From assembly GCF_025917005.1 (NCBI RefSeq), contig NZ_CP078091.1, positions 62,001-126,000 of the forward strand: a stretch of 64,000 nucleotides of DNA, written 5' to 3'. A program made the translations under genes and the position numbers. Below, in pieces: positions 49,788 through 57,277 of the stretch. Each line of letters opens with the position of its first letter. Within the stretch, counting starts at the first letter, position 1. Source of the DNA: Porphyrobacter sp. ULC335. Lineage in GTDB: Bacteria; Pseudomonadota; Alphaproteobacteria; Sphingomonadales; Sphingomonadaceae. The notes under the pieces are model-generated. The model ran no database searches, had not been told where the DNA came from, and saw nothing but the letters and a program-made list of their open reading frames with translations.

Positions 49788-50637
49788 TCGCAGCCCCAAC
49801 TTCGCTTATTGCTGTCGCGATTGCCGCGATCACCCGGGGCAATTCGTCGTAATCTCTGACGTAGTCAAGCGCGTAGCAGGGGGTGTTACAACACAGCCCC
49901 ACTATGCGACTGAAATGTCCGCGCAGGCGGTTTTTGTCCTCCACATCGAGGACGAAGGAATGCGGCATCAACGCCTGTGCGGCCCGGTTCTCGGTCAGCC
50001 GAGTGATACCGAGCGGCGCTTCGTGATCCGCGCCGAGCACGAAGATCGCCGCCAGCGGCGCTGGCTCGTTGCGGAACGGCAGCCGCATCGCATCGGCCAC
50101 ATCGAACTTGGCGTCGGAATCGGCGTCGATGTGCTCCGCTCCGGTCAGGAAGGCAGCGCTGTCGGCATAGAGCCGCAGACCCGATGGCTTTGGCTGAAGC
50201 TGATAGCCGTCGTCGTCCGGCACAAGCTCGATCACATCCTCGGTCAGAAACGGATAGCCAGCCTTGGCAAAGGCGCCCGCCAGCGTGGTCTTGCCATCAC
50301 CCGACTGTCCGAGGAACGCCGCCGCGCGTCCGTCAATCGTCACCGCGCTGCCGTGCAGAAACAATCCGCCCGCGTGATCCCCGATCAGCGGCAGGACGGC
50401 ATTGTCGAACAGGCTGCGGAAATGATCGGGCGCGGTGTCCGGAACGGGCCAACCGGTCACTGCCGAGGTCGCGGGCAGAATTTCGAAGTCGGCCTCGTCC
50501 GGAAAGCGCAACAGGAACCCGTCAGGCAGACGGTGGAATTCCGCCTTCACAAAGCCGTCTGGCAGGATCCAGCGGTCAAAGGGCTGGCTTGCCAATGGTT
50601 GCTGCGCGCGCGCGGGTAAGGGTCGGAAATCGACCAT
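49780..50637 (-). CDS. HPr kinase-like protein (lasso tailoring kinase 'K' or HprK-related kinase A candidate)
   Basis: 285 residues from ATG at 50637; a TTG at 50655 would overlap the preceding gene. The HprK-type P-loop FLGQSGDGKTTLAGAF is near residue 108 and the downstream FLTEDVIELV carries the conserved acidic residue of HprK. HPr itself is absent nearby. In lasso clusters such as paeninodin and the Sphingobium syanodin cluster, HprK homologues phosphorylate the C-terminal Ser of the peptide. Here the predicted core ends in Leu, so the substrate residue is open (Ser12 or Thr14 of the core are candidates). Confidence 0.82.
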   Translation of the reverse strand: MVDFRPLPARAQQPLASQPFDRWILPDGFVKAEFHRLPDGFLLRFPDEADFEILPATSAVTGWPVPDTAPDHFRSLFDNAVLPLIGDHAGGLFLHGSAVTIDGRAAAFLGQSGDGKTTLAGAFAKAGYPFLTEDVIELVPDDDGYQLQPKPSGLRLYADSAAFLTGAEHIDADSDAKFDVADAMRLPFRNEPAPLAAIFVLGADHEAPLGITRLTENRAAQALMPHSFVLDVEDKNRLRGHFSRIVGLCCNTPCYALDYVRDYDELPRVIAAIATAISEVGAAND

Positions 50638-50642
50638 CGCCG

Positions 50643-51782
50643 TCAGGCCGAACAATCGCGCTTCAGCACGGTTTCGACAAATTCGCGGATCGCGTCGGGC
50701 GTGGGCATGAGATCGGGGCGTTCTTCAAGCACCTTGGCGATAATCGCTTCGCGGGTGCGCTGGCCATCGACCTGCGCCAGGACAAAGGCCCGCGCCTCAC
50801 CCACCTTGCCGAGAACAGGAGGACGGCCCTGGTCACGGGACATATCCTCGGGCGCGAGCGCACGGGCGTTGAAGGTCGAAAGCCGCTGCCGCTTGGCGTT
50901 GCGCGGCGGCTGGATGGTCCACGCAATCGGATCGCCATCCGCCGCGAACCGCAGCGTGATGCCGATCTCGTCTCCGGCGTTCACCGCAAAACTCTCGAGC
51001 GTGGGGAAGTAAGCCTGCGAGCGCCGGATGCTGGCGGGATCGAGCGGAGAATTCGTCATCCGCACATCGCCCGCCAACTGGCAGTCGAACCAGCCGGCAA
51101 AGCCGTGGAACTGTCCAGCTCGGTCGATTTGCAACACAGCCTCAAACCTGAAAAGCGACGGCGCGTCTTCGGCAAAATCGATCCGCCCTAGCCTTGCCGG
51201 GGCGCCCGCCAGCTCTTCGGGCTCAAAACTGTAGGCGAATCGCTGATTGCGGTTGAGCGTCTCAAGCCAGTGATACTGCTCCGGCACCGGGTCTTGCCCC
51301 CAGACCGCGGCTTTCTGAAGGCAGACATCGGACGATACCGGTGCGACCATCAGATCGAGCGCCTCGGGAATCATCCTTCCGCCGGGCTTGAGAAACCGCT
51401 GGCGCGCATCCTGCATCAGCCGGACGATGCCATAATCAAAGCCCATGTAGCCGACATGATCGCAGATAATCAGATCGACCGGTTCGGGCAGCTCGGTGCG
51501 GAAGGTGGAGCCGGCAATCGTGGTGTAGCGATCGGCCATACCAGCGCGCTGCATGGTGTCGCGCGCGAGGTGGATCGCTTCGCTGCTGTCGATGCCCCAG
51601 CAGTGGCTGGCCCCGGCCTCAAGGCAGAACAGGCCCAGCACGCCCACGCCGCAGCCAAGGTCGGCGACCGTGTCGCCATCACGCAGCGTTGCGCTGATCG
51701 CCTGACGATACAATGCATTACGCCCGGGCAGGGTCAGGTATTCGATATGTTCGCCCAGCGCGTTCGTCATTCGGAAACCCAT
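50643..51782 (-). CDS. PRMT-like SAM methyltransferase with C-terminal PqqD-like domain
   Basis: 379 residues; a second in-frame ATG at 51770 is equally possible. SAM motif I is TVADLGCGVGVLGLFCLEAG near residue 40, followed by IDSSE. The DLIICDHVGYMGFDYG segment replaces the double-E loop of arginine methyltransferases. A beta-barrel-like region (about 150-310) is also PRMT-like. The last 60 residues (FVLAQVDGQRTREAIIAKVLEE...) look like the helical part of a PqqD/RRE domain, which would let it bind the leader. Its gene follows the precursor by 144 bp, with two hairpins between. The methylated residue is unknown. Confidence 0.78.
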   Translation of the reverse strand: MGFRMTNALGEHIEYLTLPGRNALYRQAISATLRDGDTVADLGCGVGVLGLFCLEAGASHCWGIDSSEAIHLARDTMQRAGMADRYTTIAGSTFRTELPEPVDLIICDHVGYMGFDYGIVRLMQDARQRFLKPGGRMIPEALDLMVAPVSSDVCLQKAAVWGQDPVPEQYHWLETLNRNQRFAYSFEPEELAGAPARLGRIDFAEDAPSLFRFEAVLQIDRAGQFHGFAGWFDCQLAGDVRMTNSPLDPASIRRSQAYFPTLESFAVNAGDEIGITLRFAADGDPIAWTIQPPRNAKRQRLSTFNARALAPEDMSRDQGRPPVLGKVGEARAFVLAQVDGQRTREAIIAKVLEERPDLMPTPDAIREFVETVLKRDCSA

Positions 51783-51841
51783 CGGGCATCGCGCGGCGAC
51801 AGGTCAGCCGCCGATGCGCGCGTCGTCACTGCATAAGGAAA

Positions 51842-51870
51842 GCCCCGGCCCCTTGGTAGAGGGCTGGGGC
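51842..51870 (-). terminator. Hairpin downstream of the lasso precursor gene
   Basis: Transcribed from the minus strand, GCCCCAGCCC (51870-51861) pairs with GGGGCCGGGGC (51852-51842) with one A-C mismatch, 8-base loop, and TTTCC follows. It probably acts as a partial terminator or 3'-end stabiliser, keeping precursor mRNA above that of the downstream enzymes. Confidence 0.55.
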
Positions 51871-51884
51871 GATCACGGAAGCTG

Positions 51885-51899
51885 GGCGGCCAGGCCGCC
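51885..51899 (-). other. Second short hairpin after the precursor gene
   Basis: GGCGGC (51899-51894 on the minus strand), loop CTG, GCCGCC (51890-51885): a perfect 6-bp GC stem. It lies between the precursor stop and the larger hairpin. No T-run follows. Confidence 0.4.
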
Positions 51900-51926
51900 A
51901 CAGACCAAAAACTATAAGACGGCTGA

Positions 51927-52058
51927 TTAGAGCATCATCGTCATCGAGCCGCCGCCATCGGAACCCGAGGCACCGCTGCCGCCGGTGAGGTTGCGCACGG
52001 AACCGTACTCGACGAGGCGCGGCGTCTCATAGACGGACTTTTCGGTAGGTTGAGCCAT
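51927..52058 (-). CDS. Lasso-peptide precursor (43 residues)
   Basis: ATG at 52058 is preceded by AAAGGG at good spacing. The leader contains YETPRLVEYGSVRNLTG: YxxP at residues 10-13 is the B1-binding motif and Thr25 sits at position -2. Cleavage after Gly26 gives the core GSGASGSDGGGSMTMML (17 residues), whose Gly1 could form an isopeptide with Asp8 for an eight-residue ring. The tail GGGSMTMML has Met/Leu as the only bulky plugs. The gene lies 34 bp after the cyclase gene and before the methyltransferase. Gly/Ser-rich cores of this type are common among predicted sphingomonad lasso leaders, but the threaded structure is unproven. Confidence 0.83.
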   Translation of the reverse strand: MAQPTEKSVYETPRLVEYGSVRNLTGGSGASGSDGGGSMTMML

Positions 52059-52092
52059 GGCAATCCCTTTTCAAATTCACTCGATCACATCG

Positions 52093-53952
52093 TTAACGAG
52101 TCTGTAAAAATGCTGCGACCGCACAACATCCCCATACTTCCCAGCCAAGTTCCGAGTCAACATGCATCTCGCTGTCAAGCTCCGTCAGCTTACGTAGCCC
52201 TGCCGCGGTACAAAACTGCGAATTCGGGCCATCTGTTCGCTCGCGGACGAAGCCGGCAAACGCGGCATTGAGATGGGGCGCGGTGAAGTCGGCCTTTGAC
52301 CTTCGTTCAAGGATGTTCGCCGGCAAGACGTCCGCCATCGCTTTGCGATGCACCACTCTGGTCACGCCCGCCTGATTGCGAATCCATTCCGGCGTCTGGC
52401 AGGCAAACTCGATGAATTGCCGGGTCTGCATCGGCTCGCGCGTTTCCAGCCCGCTCTGCGCGCGTTGTCGCTGCATGATATCCAGCGCCAGCTGGCGGTA
52501 AGGCGAAAACAGACGCCCCCTCTTGCTGCGTTCCATCGTGCTTCCCGGCACCTGTGCCCGATAGGCCTCTTCCATCGTTTGCAGGCGGCGGCGCCATTCC
52601 GGTTTCAGCCAATGGACGAAAGCGGGATCGGCATAGCGCCGCTGCATGCGACGCGACCGCACCGCGCGGCGCAGCGGTTCGGGTACAAAGCCGACAAGAC
52701 CTGCTCGCAGCGCGCGGGGCAGGGTCGCGCGCCAGCCATCGGCCCCGGCATCGCGCTGCAGCGCCGCAGCAAAACCGGGCAAATCAAGGTTAAGCGCCAG
52801 TTCCTGATAATAGAGAATCGACCCGTCGAGCCACTGGTCGCCCCCATCACCATGCAGCATGGCACGCGACCCGCGTGTGACCGCCGCCCCCTCCAGATCA
52901 ATCTGCATCGCGCCGTTGGGAGGGATCATCAGGTCGCAATCTTGCCGCCCTCTCTCGATGAACCAGTCAATCCCGGGTCGGAACAGGGGAACTTCGGTCA
53001 GGCTGCGCCCGCAATGGTCGGCGACCGCTCTGGCGAAGGGGAGCTCATAGGCGTCGGTGCCTTCCTCTCCGGCAAGGGTATAGCCCTCAAAGCCCGGCGC
53101 AGGCAGGCGGCCCTGCTGCTCCAATTGATGCGCGATGCCGTAAATCGCAGAGGAATCCAGCCCTCCGCTGACCGTGACCGCCAGCGGCTGGTGCGAACGC
53201 GAAGTCCGGCGCACCGCATCGAACAGCATCGCGCGGTAGTGCTCGACATATTCTTCCTCGCGGGCGTAGCGGATCGTGACGTCGACCGGGAGATCGTAAT
53301 ATTGCCGCACCCGCGTGTCCGACCCGTCGCAAGTCAACCAGTGGGCCTGCGGTACACGTTCCACGCCATGCCAGACTGTCGCGTCGCGCAGGTACCAGTC
53401 CCCCGCAGCCACATTGGCCAGATAATCGAAGTTCGGGGCAGGTCGGTTCTGCGCAGCAGCGATGATCGCAGCGAGATCCGAACCGATCAGCAGCGCGTCC
53501 TTGTCCTGATAGAAGTGCAGCGGTCGCAAGCCCTGATGGTCGCGCGCGGCATAAATCCTGCCCTGGCGCTGATCGGCGATGACGAAGGCAAACTCGCCTT
53601 CGATCCGGTTGGCGCAATCCTCGCCCCATTGCTCGTAGGCGCGCAGCACGAGCTCTGCGTCCGATCGGTTGCGCAGCGTCGCCCCGCGGCTGGCCAGATC
53701 GGTGCGCAGCTCCTCCCAATTCGTGAGATATCCATCCAGCACCAGCGCCAGACTGGCGTCTTCATTGGTGAAGGGCTGAGGGGCTTCAAAGGATTCGGCC
53801 GTAGTGTGAAGCATCGCCGCGCCGAGCGCGAAACGGCCCTGAATCCACGTGCCGGTACCGTCATGCGCACGGTCCGCCATCGCGGCCATCATCCGGTCAA
53901 GCTGCTCCTGCCGCGCCGGGCCGGGCGCAAAGATTGCGGCAATGCCGGTCAT
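52093..53952 (-). CDS. Asparagine-synthetase-like lasso cyclase (McjC/C protein)
   Basis: 619 residues. An N-terminal Ntn/glutaminase-like domain (MTGIAAIF..., with LRDRNRSDAELVL-like and GEFAFVIADQ segments) is followed by the synthetase domain with the PP-loop VTVSGGLDSSAIYG near residue 258 and MLHGDGGDQWLDG near 365. Residue 2 is Thr where glutamine-dependent asparagine synthetases have the essential Cys, so ammonia release is impossible. This loss is expected for lasso cyclases, which adenylate Asp/Glu and close the macrolactam. It lies 13 bp after the oxygenase gene and 34 bp before the precursor gene. Confidence 0.88.
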   Translation of the reverse strand: MTGIAAIFAPGPARQEQLDRMMAAMADRAHDGTGTWIQGRFALGAAMLHTTAESFEAPQPFTNEDASLALVLDGYLTNWEELRTDLASRGATLRNRSDAELVLRAYEQWGEDCANRIEGEFAFVIADQRQGRIYAARDHQGLRPLHFYQDKDALLIGSDLAAIIAAAQNRPAPNFDYLANVAAGDWYLRDATVWHGVERVPQAHWLTCDGSDTRVRQYYDLPVDVTIRYAREEEYVEHYRAMLFDAVRRTSRSHQPLAVTVSGGLDSSAIYGIAHQLEQQGRLPAPGFEGYTLAGEEGTDAYELPFARAVADHCGRSLTEVPLFRPGIDWFIERGRQDCDLMIPPNGAMQIDLEGAAVTRGSRAMLHGDGGDQWLDGSILYYQELALNLDLPGFAAALQRDAGADGWRATLPRALRAGLVGFVPEPLRRAVRSRRMQRRYADPAFVHWLKPEWRRRLQTMEEAYRAQVPGSTMERSKRGRLFSPYRQLALDIMQRQRAQSGLETREPMQTRQFIEFACQTPEWIRNQAGVTRVVHRKAMADVLPANILERRSKADFTAPHLNAAFAGFVRERTDGPNSQFCTAAGLRKLTELDSEMHVDSELGWEVWGCCAVAAFLQTR

Positions 53953-53965
53953 CCGACGCTATCCG

Positions 53966-54853
53966 TCAGCCTTCCCCGGGCCGGCGCTCGCGCTCGAACA
54001 GATCGCAAAGCGCGCCGAGTTCGGGAATGCTGGTGAAATGGCTGGCCCAGCGCTTCGGCTCGACAAGATCGTCACAACCAGCCGGGTAATAATGGAAGAA
54101 CAGCAGGTCACAGAACCCGCCCGTCGGGATGTTATTGCGGTAATGCCATTGCGAGCTGCCATTGAAGAGCAGCGCCTGATTGGGCTGGAGGATAAAGGCC
54201 CGGAAACCGAGCGCCGGATCGTCCTTCACCGCCACAGGATCAAACTGCCGGAACGTTTCGACCGTCGGCCAGTCCACCACCTGACTGAAATGGATCGGCC
54301 ATTCGTCGCTCTGCTCGATACAGTAATCGAGCGTGAACATCGACATCGGCTCGTCCATATGCGGATCGCACAACCCGCCCGAACCGTAGAGACTGAGGAA
54401 GTTGTACCCGGTGCGCAGCGTGCATCCGGCGGCCTCGCTCGCCACGCCCAGCAGATCGCGTTGCAACTCGAGAAAATAGGGGTGATCCCAGACAACTTGC
54501 CTGCCGAAATACTCGCGCTCCCACTGACTCTTGAGCGAAAGGTCCTGATGGCCCGCTTTGATCGAACGGCTGATCGCCTTGATCTGCGCGCAGGTATCAT
54601 CGTCGAACAGGTTCTGGAGCACCGATACATCAAAGCCAGGAGGCGGCTTCAGCGGATCGAACCCGCGTTCGAAGGTTGCAAGAGCGCCCGGATTGACGAC
54701 CGCCAGATAATCACGGGCAACCTCGTAGCGGCGCAGGAAATGGGCATCATACCATGAGGTGGGCCCGACACGGTTGAGCGACCGGACAGCAGCGAGATGC
54801 AAATCCAGATAGGTGGGATCGCGCAGCTTTGTCTTGATGGCGTCGTCCAGCAT
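53966..54853 (-). CDS. 2-oxoglutarate/Fe(II) oxygenase-like tailoring enzyme
   Basis: 295 residues from ATG at 54853, with GGGAG upstream; the frame remains open to 55120 but overlaps the divergent B2 gene. The HxD of a jelly-roll iron site appears in LCDPHMDEPMSM near residue 165, and the distal His with a following Arg in GSSQWHYRNNIPTGG near 240. Cys and aromatic residues around CDLLFFHYYP complete the barrel. It heads the minus-strand operon with cyclase and precursor. Peptide hydroxylation is the simplest inference; in canucin A a 2OG enzyme hydroxylates a lasso Asp. No search could confirm the family. Confidence 0.68.
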   Translation of the reverse strand: MLDDAIKTKLRDPTYLDLHLAAVRSLNRVGPTSWYDAHFLRRYEVARDYLAVVNPGALATFERGFDPLKPPPGFDVSVLQNLFDDDTCAQIKAISRSIKAGHQDLSLKSQWEREYFGRQVVWDHPYFLELQRDLLGVASEAAGCTLRTGYNFLSLYGSGGLCDPHMDEPMSMFTLDYCIEQSDEWPIHFSQVVDWPTVETFRQFDPVAVKDDPALGFRAFILQPNQALLFNGSSQWHYRNNIPTGGFCDLLFFHYYPAGCDDLVEPKRWASHFTSIPELGALCDLFERERRPGEG

Positions 54854-54914
54854 GCGCGGCTCCCGGTCACAAGGGCGCTTGGAGTCACCCCGTGGCTGGT
54901 GCAATAGGAAATGC

Positions 54915-55412
54915 ATGCCTTCCTTGCAATCGTCACCGGACCCGGCCCCGGCTCCAGATAGCCGCAAGAGCTTGCGCTTTAGCGATGCTGGCTGGGTGGC
55001 CGCATATTGCATGACCGGCTTGTTCGAACTGGTCCGCGCGCGCATCGCCTTTGCCCGGCTGGAAGCGCGTGACATTCCGGCGCGCAATCGCCGCGCGGCC
55101 GGACGGGCCAGTGCGATCACGCCACAGGGCGACGAGGCGGCGTTGCTCGCGCGCGTTAGCTATGTTCTGCCGCGCATCTCCGTGCGCCTGCCGTGGCGCA
55201 GCGATTGCCTTATCCAGGCCATCGCCGGGCAGAACTGGCTGGCGCGCCGGGGGCTTCCCAGCGAGATCCGAATCGGGGTCGAACGCCCGGAAAGCGGGCC
55301 TTTTGGGGCACATGCATGGCTTGTGCATGAAGACGCGGTCATCACCGGCGGCGACATTTCGCGTTATAGCCTGCTGCTCGGCGAACCGCGCCAAGGGCAA
55401 AGTGATGCCTGA
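54915..55412 (+). CDS. Lasso peptide B2 protein (transglutaminase-like leader peptidase)
   Basis: 165 residues from ATG at 54915, chosen because AGGAA lies 6 bp upstream; the frame extends further upstream through the divergent gene. The Transglut_core3 active site is visible: Cys98 in RSDCLIQAIAGQNWLARRGL, His133 in FGAHAWLVHED, and an Asp in the following DAVITGGD. B2 proteins cut the leader after the Thr-x motif, working with the RRE protein B1. It is divergent from the oxygenase gene with 61 bp between start codons, and is 5 kb away from its B1 partner. Confidence 0.88.
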   Translation: MPSLQSSPDPAPAPDSRKSLRFSDAGWVAAYCMTGLFELVRARIAFARLEARDIPARNRRAAGRASAITPQGDEAALLARVSYVLPRISVRLPWRSDCLIQAIAGQNWLARRGLPSEIRIGVERPESGPFGAHAWLVHEDAVITGGDISRYSLLLGEPRQGQSDA

Positions 55413-55530
55413 GCGCTGAACGGTGCAGATCGCAAGACGATCTTTACCAAGTGGCCCTAAAGCGGGTTGCCAAGTTTGCTGCATTGCACTAGCTAGTTTT
55501 ACGAAGTTTCCGAATATGGGGATTAAGTCC

Positions 55531-55797
55531 ATGAAAACCGTTTCTCGCATCATCTTCGCCGCTGCGGCGTCCAGCCTCGCGATTGCGCCTATCGCAGCAC
55601 AGGCCGGCACCCGCGCCAGCGACAGCGGTTCGGTTTACTCGGTCAGCGCGCCGGGCGCCGGTCGCGCCGCTAAAGGTGAATCGATCGAAGACGACGGCGG
55701 CACCATCATTCTGGCTCTGCTCGCCGGTGCTGCGATCATCACCGGCATCGTCTTTGCCACCCAGTCGGATGACGAAGGCCAGTCGCCCGGCACCTGA
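55531..55797 (+). CDS. Small exported membrane protein of unknown function
   Basis: 88 residues from ATG at 55531 with GGGGA upstream; ATG at 55516 lacks a site. A Sec signal (MKTVSRIIFAAAASSLAIAPIAAQA) is followed by a Gly/Ser/Ala-rich segment, then an acidic hinge ESIEDDGG and one membrane helix TIILALLAGAAIITGIVFA, ending in an acidic tail. No family recognised. It precedes the O-antigen-ligase-like gene and could be a small partner of it or of peptide/polymer export; this is positional inference only. Confidence 0.72.
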   Translation: MKTVSRIIFAAAASSLAIAPIAAQAGTRASDSGSVYSVSAPGAGRAAKGESIEDDGGTIILALLAGAAIITGIVFATQSDDEGQSPGT

Positions 55798-55838
55798 TCT
55801 GGCGCTTTCGCTAGATACATCAGTGTTTTACAGGATCA

Positions 55839-55869
55839 CGCCCGGACTTCGGCCCGGGCGTTTTCTTTT
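55839..55869 (+). terminator. Intrinsic terminator
   Basis: CGCCCGG (55839-55845) pairs with CCGGGCG (55854-55860) around an 8-base loop, followed by TTTTCTTTT. It ends transcription from the small exported protein gene, 42 bp after its stop codon. Confidence 0.85.
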
Positions 55870-55924
55870 GGGGTGCCATGCCATTGTCCCCGCACCGCTC
55901 CCCTTTGCTGCCTGAGGCCTTGTC

Positions 55925-57277
55925 TTGAACAAAACTGCGGCTGATCGCGTTTCGCTCATCGCCCTTGTGGCGCTGTTGCTTGTCGCCTTCGCCTTTGGCG
56001 GCGGCGGTAGCCGGTACGGCCTTGCCAATCTTGCAGTCCAGCTGACCGCCCTGACCGTTCTCGCGATCCGGGGGGATTCGGCACGACGTTTCTGGCGCGA
56101 ATCGCCGCTGCTGTTGCGGCTGCTCATCGCGGCCACCTTGCTGGTTCCGCTTGCTCAGGTCATTCCCTTGCCCGAACAGGTCTGGAAAGCCCTGCCCGGT
56201 CACGACCTTGTCGCCCGCGCCTATGAAGCCGCCGGGGTCGGTGGATGGATGACATGGAGCGTCAATCCGCTGCGAACGATGCTCGCATTGACCGCGCTGG
56301 TCACGCCGCTCGCGGTGGTGATGGCGGGCTGGTCCCTGCCGCGCCGCGAACTGATGCTGGCCGGCTGGCTGGTTGTCGCGCTCGGCATCGTCACGACGCT
56401 GATGGGCGTGGTGCAGCTCAATCCTGCTGGCGACAATGTCCTGCTCTATGCCGCGCGCGATCCCGGAAGCTTCCTTGTCGGCACCTTTGCGAACCGCAAT
56501 TCCACCGCGATCCTGCTGGGCTTTTGCCTTGCCCTTGCCTGCCTCTTGCCTGCCCCCAGACCCCATCCAGCGGCGCTTTGGGTGCGGGTTGCCGTGGCCT
56601 CGCTGCTTGTCGTGGCGATCGTGCTGACGAAGTCGCGCACCGGCCTTGCGCTAGCGGTAATTCCGCTCGGGCTCGCCGGTCTCAAGGCATGGGCATGGAT
56701 GCTGGAGCGGCGCCGGGCCACCGCCGACAAGCGGCGCGGCCTCAATCCGATCCTCATGGCGCTTGGCGCAGTAGCCCTCGGCGCGACAGCCCTCGGCGGT
56801 CTTGTCATCGCTGCGCCGGGCCGGGTCGGCGAGACATTGGAGCGGTTCGAGGCGAAGAACGATCCGCGCCGCTACATCTGGGAAGACGCGGCCTACGCCG
56901 TTGATCGATACTGGCCGGCCGGCTCGGGAATGGGCACCTTCGACGAAGTGTTCCAGATCGATGAATCGCTCGAAAACCTCACCCTGCGCACCGCTGGCCG
57001 CGCCCATAACGACTATATCGAACTGGCGATCGAGGCAGGTCTTGCGGGGATGACCATGGCCGCGCTGTGGTTTGTCGCGTGCCTCGTCATGGCTTGGCAA
57101 GCCCGTCGCTCCCAGATCGCCTGGGCGGGCTGGGCAGGCGGCGCGTTCCTGCTCGCCATCGCGCTGCAATCGATCACAGATTACCCCCTGCGCAACCAGG
57201 CGATCCTCGCCTTCGCGGGCTTTGCCCTGCTGCTGCTAGCCCGCGCCGCATGCGAGCGGGAAAGGGACGCGCGATGA
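55925..57277 (+). CDS. O-antigen ligase/polymerase-family membrane protein
   Basis: 450 residues; start TTG at 55925 with GAGG upstream. Around ten helices are visible, with the Wzy_C-type periplasmic loop near residues 315-360 (RYIWEDAAYAVDRYWPAGSGMGTFDEVFQ... and AHNDYIELAIEAG). The last motif, H-N-D-Y-I-E with Gly, is typical of WaaL/Wzy and protein O-glycosylation ligases. It is the second such protein in the window, so one may polymerise and one ligate. It overlaps the next gene by ATGA. Confidence 0.88.
   Translation: MNKTAADRVSLIALVALLLVAFAFGGGGSRYGLANLAVQLTALTVLAIRGDSARRFWRESPLLLRLLIAATLLVPLAQVIPLPEQVWKALPGHDLVARAYEAAGVGGWMTWSVNPLRTMLALTALVTPLAVVMAGWSLPRRELMLAGWLVVALGIVTTLMGVVQLNPAGDNVLLYAARDPGSFLVGTFANRNSTAILLGFCLALACLLPAPRPHPAALWVRVAVASLLVVAIVLTKSRTGLALAVIPLGLAGLKAWAWMLERRRATADKRRGLNPILMALGAVALGATALGGLVIAAPGRVGETLERFEAKNDPRRYIWEDAAYAVDRYWPAGSGMGTFDEVFQIDESLENLTLRTAGRAHNDYIELAIEAGLAGMTMAALWFVACLVMAWQARRSQIAWAGWAGGAFLLAIALQSITDYPLRNQAILAFAGFALLLLARAACERERDAR

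Noticed and set aside
49512..50637. PQQ biosynthesis (pqqD) and PTS regulation (hprK) as primary roles
   Set aside because: No pqqA/B/C/E and no HPr or EIIA genes in the window; the lasso context explains both better.
52093..53952. Ordinary glutamine-dependent asparagine synthetase
   Set aside because: The essential N-terminal Cys is replaced by Thr, and the neighbours are RiPP genes.
52348..54036. 562-residue plus-strand frame over the cyclase gene
   Set aside because: Antisense to the Asn-synthetase-like protein; low-complexity shadow sequence.
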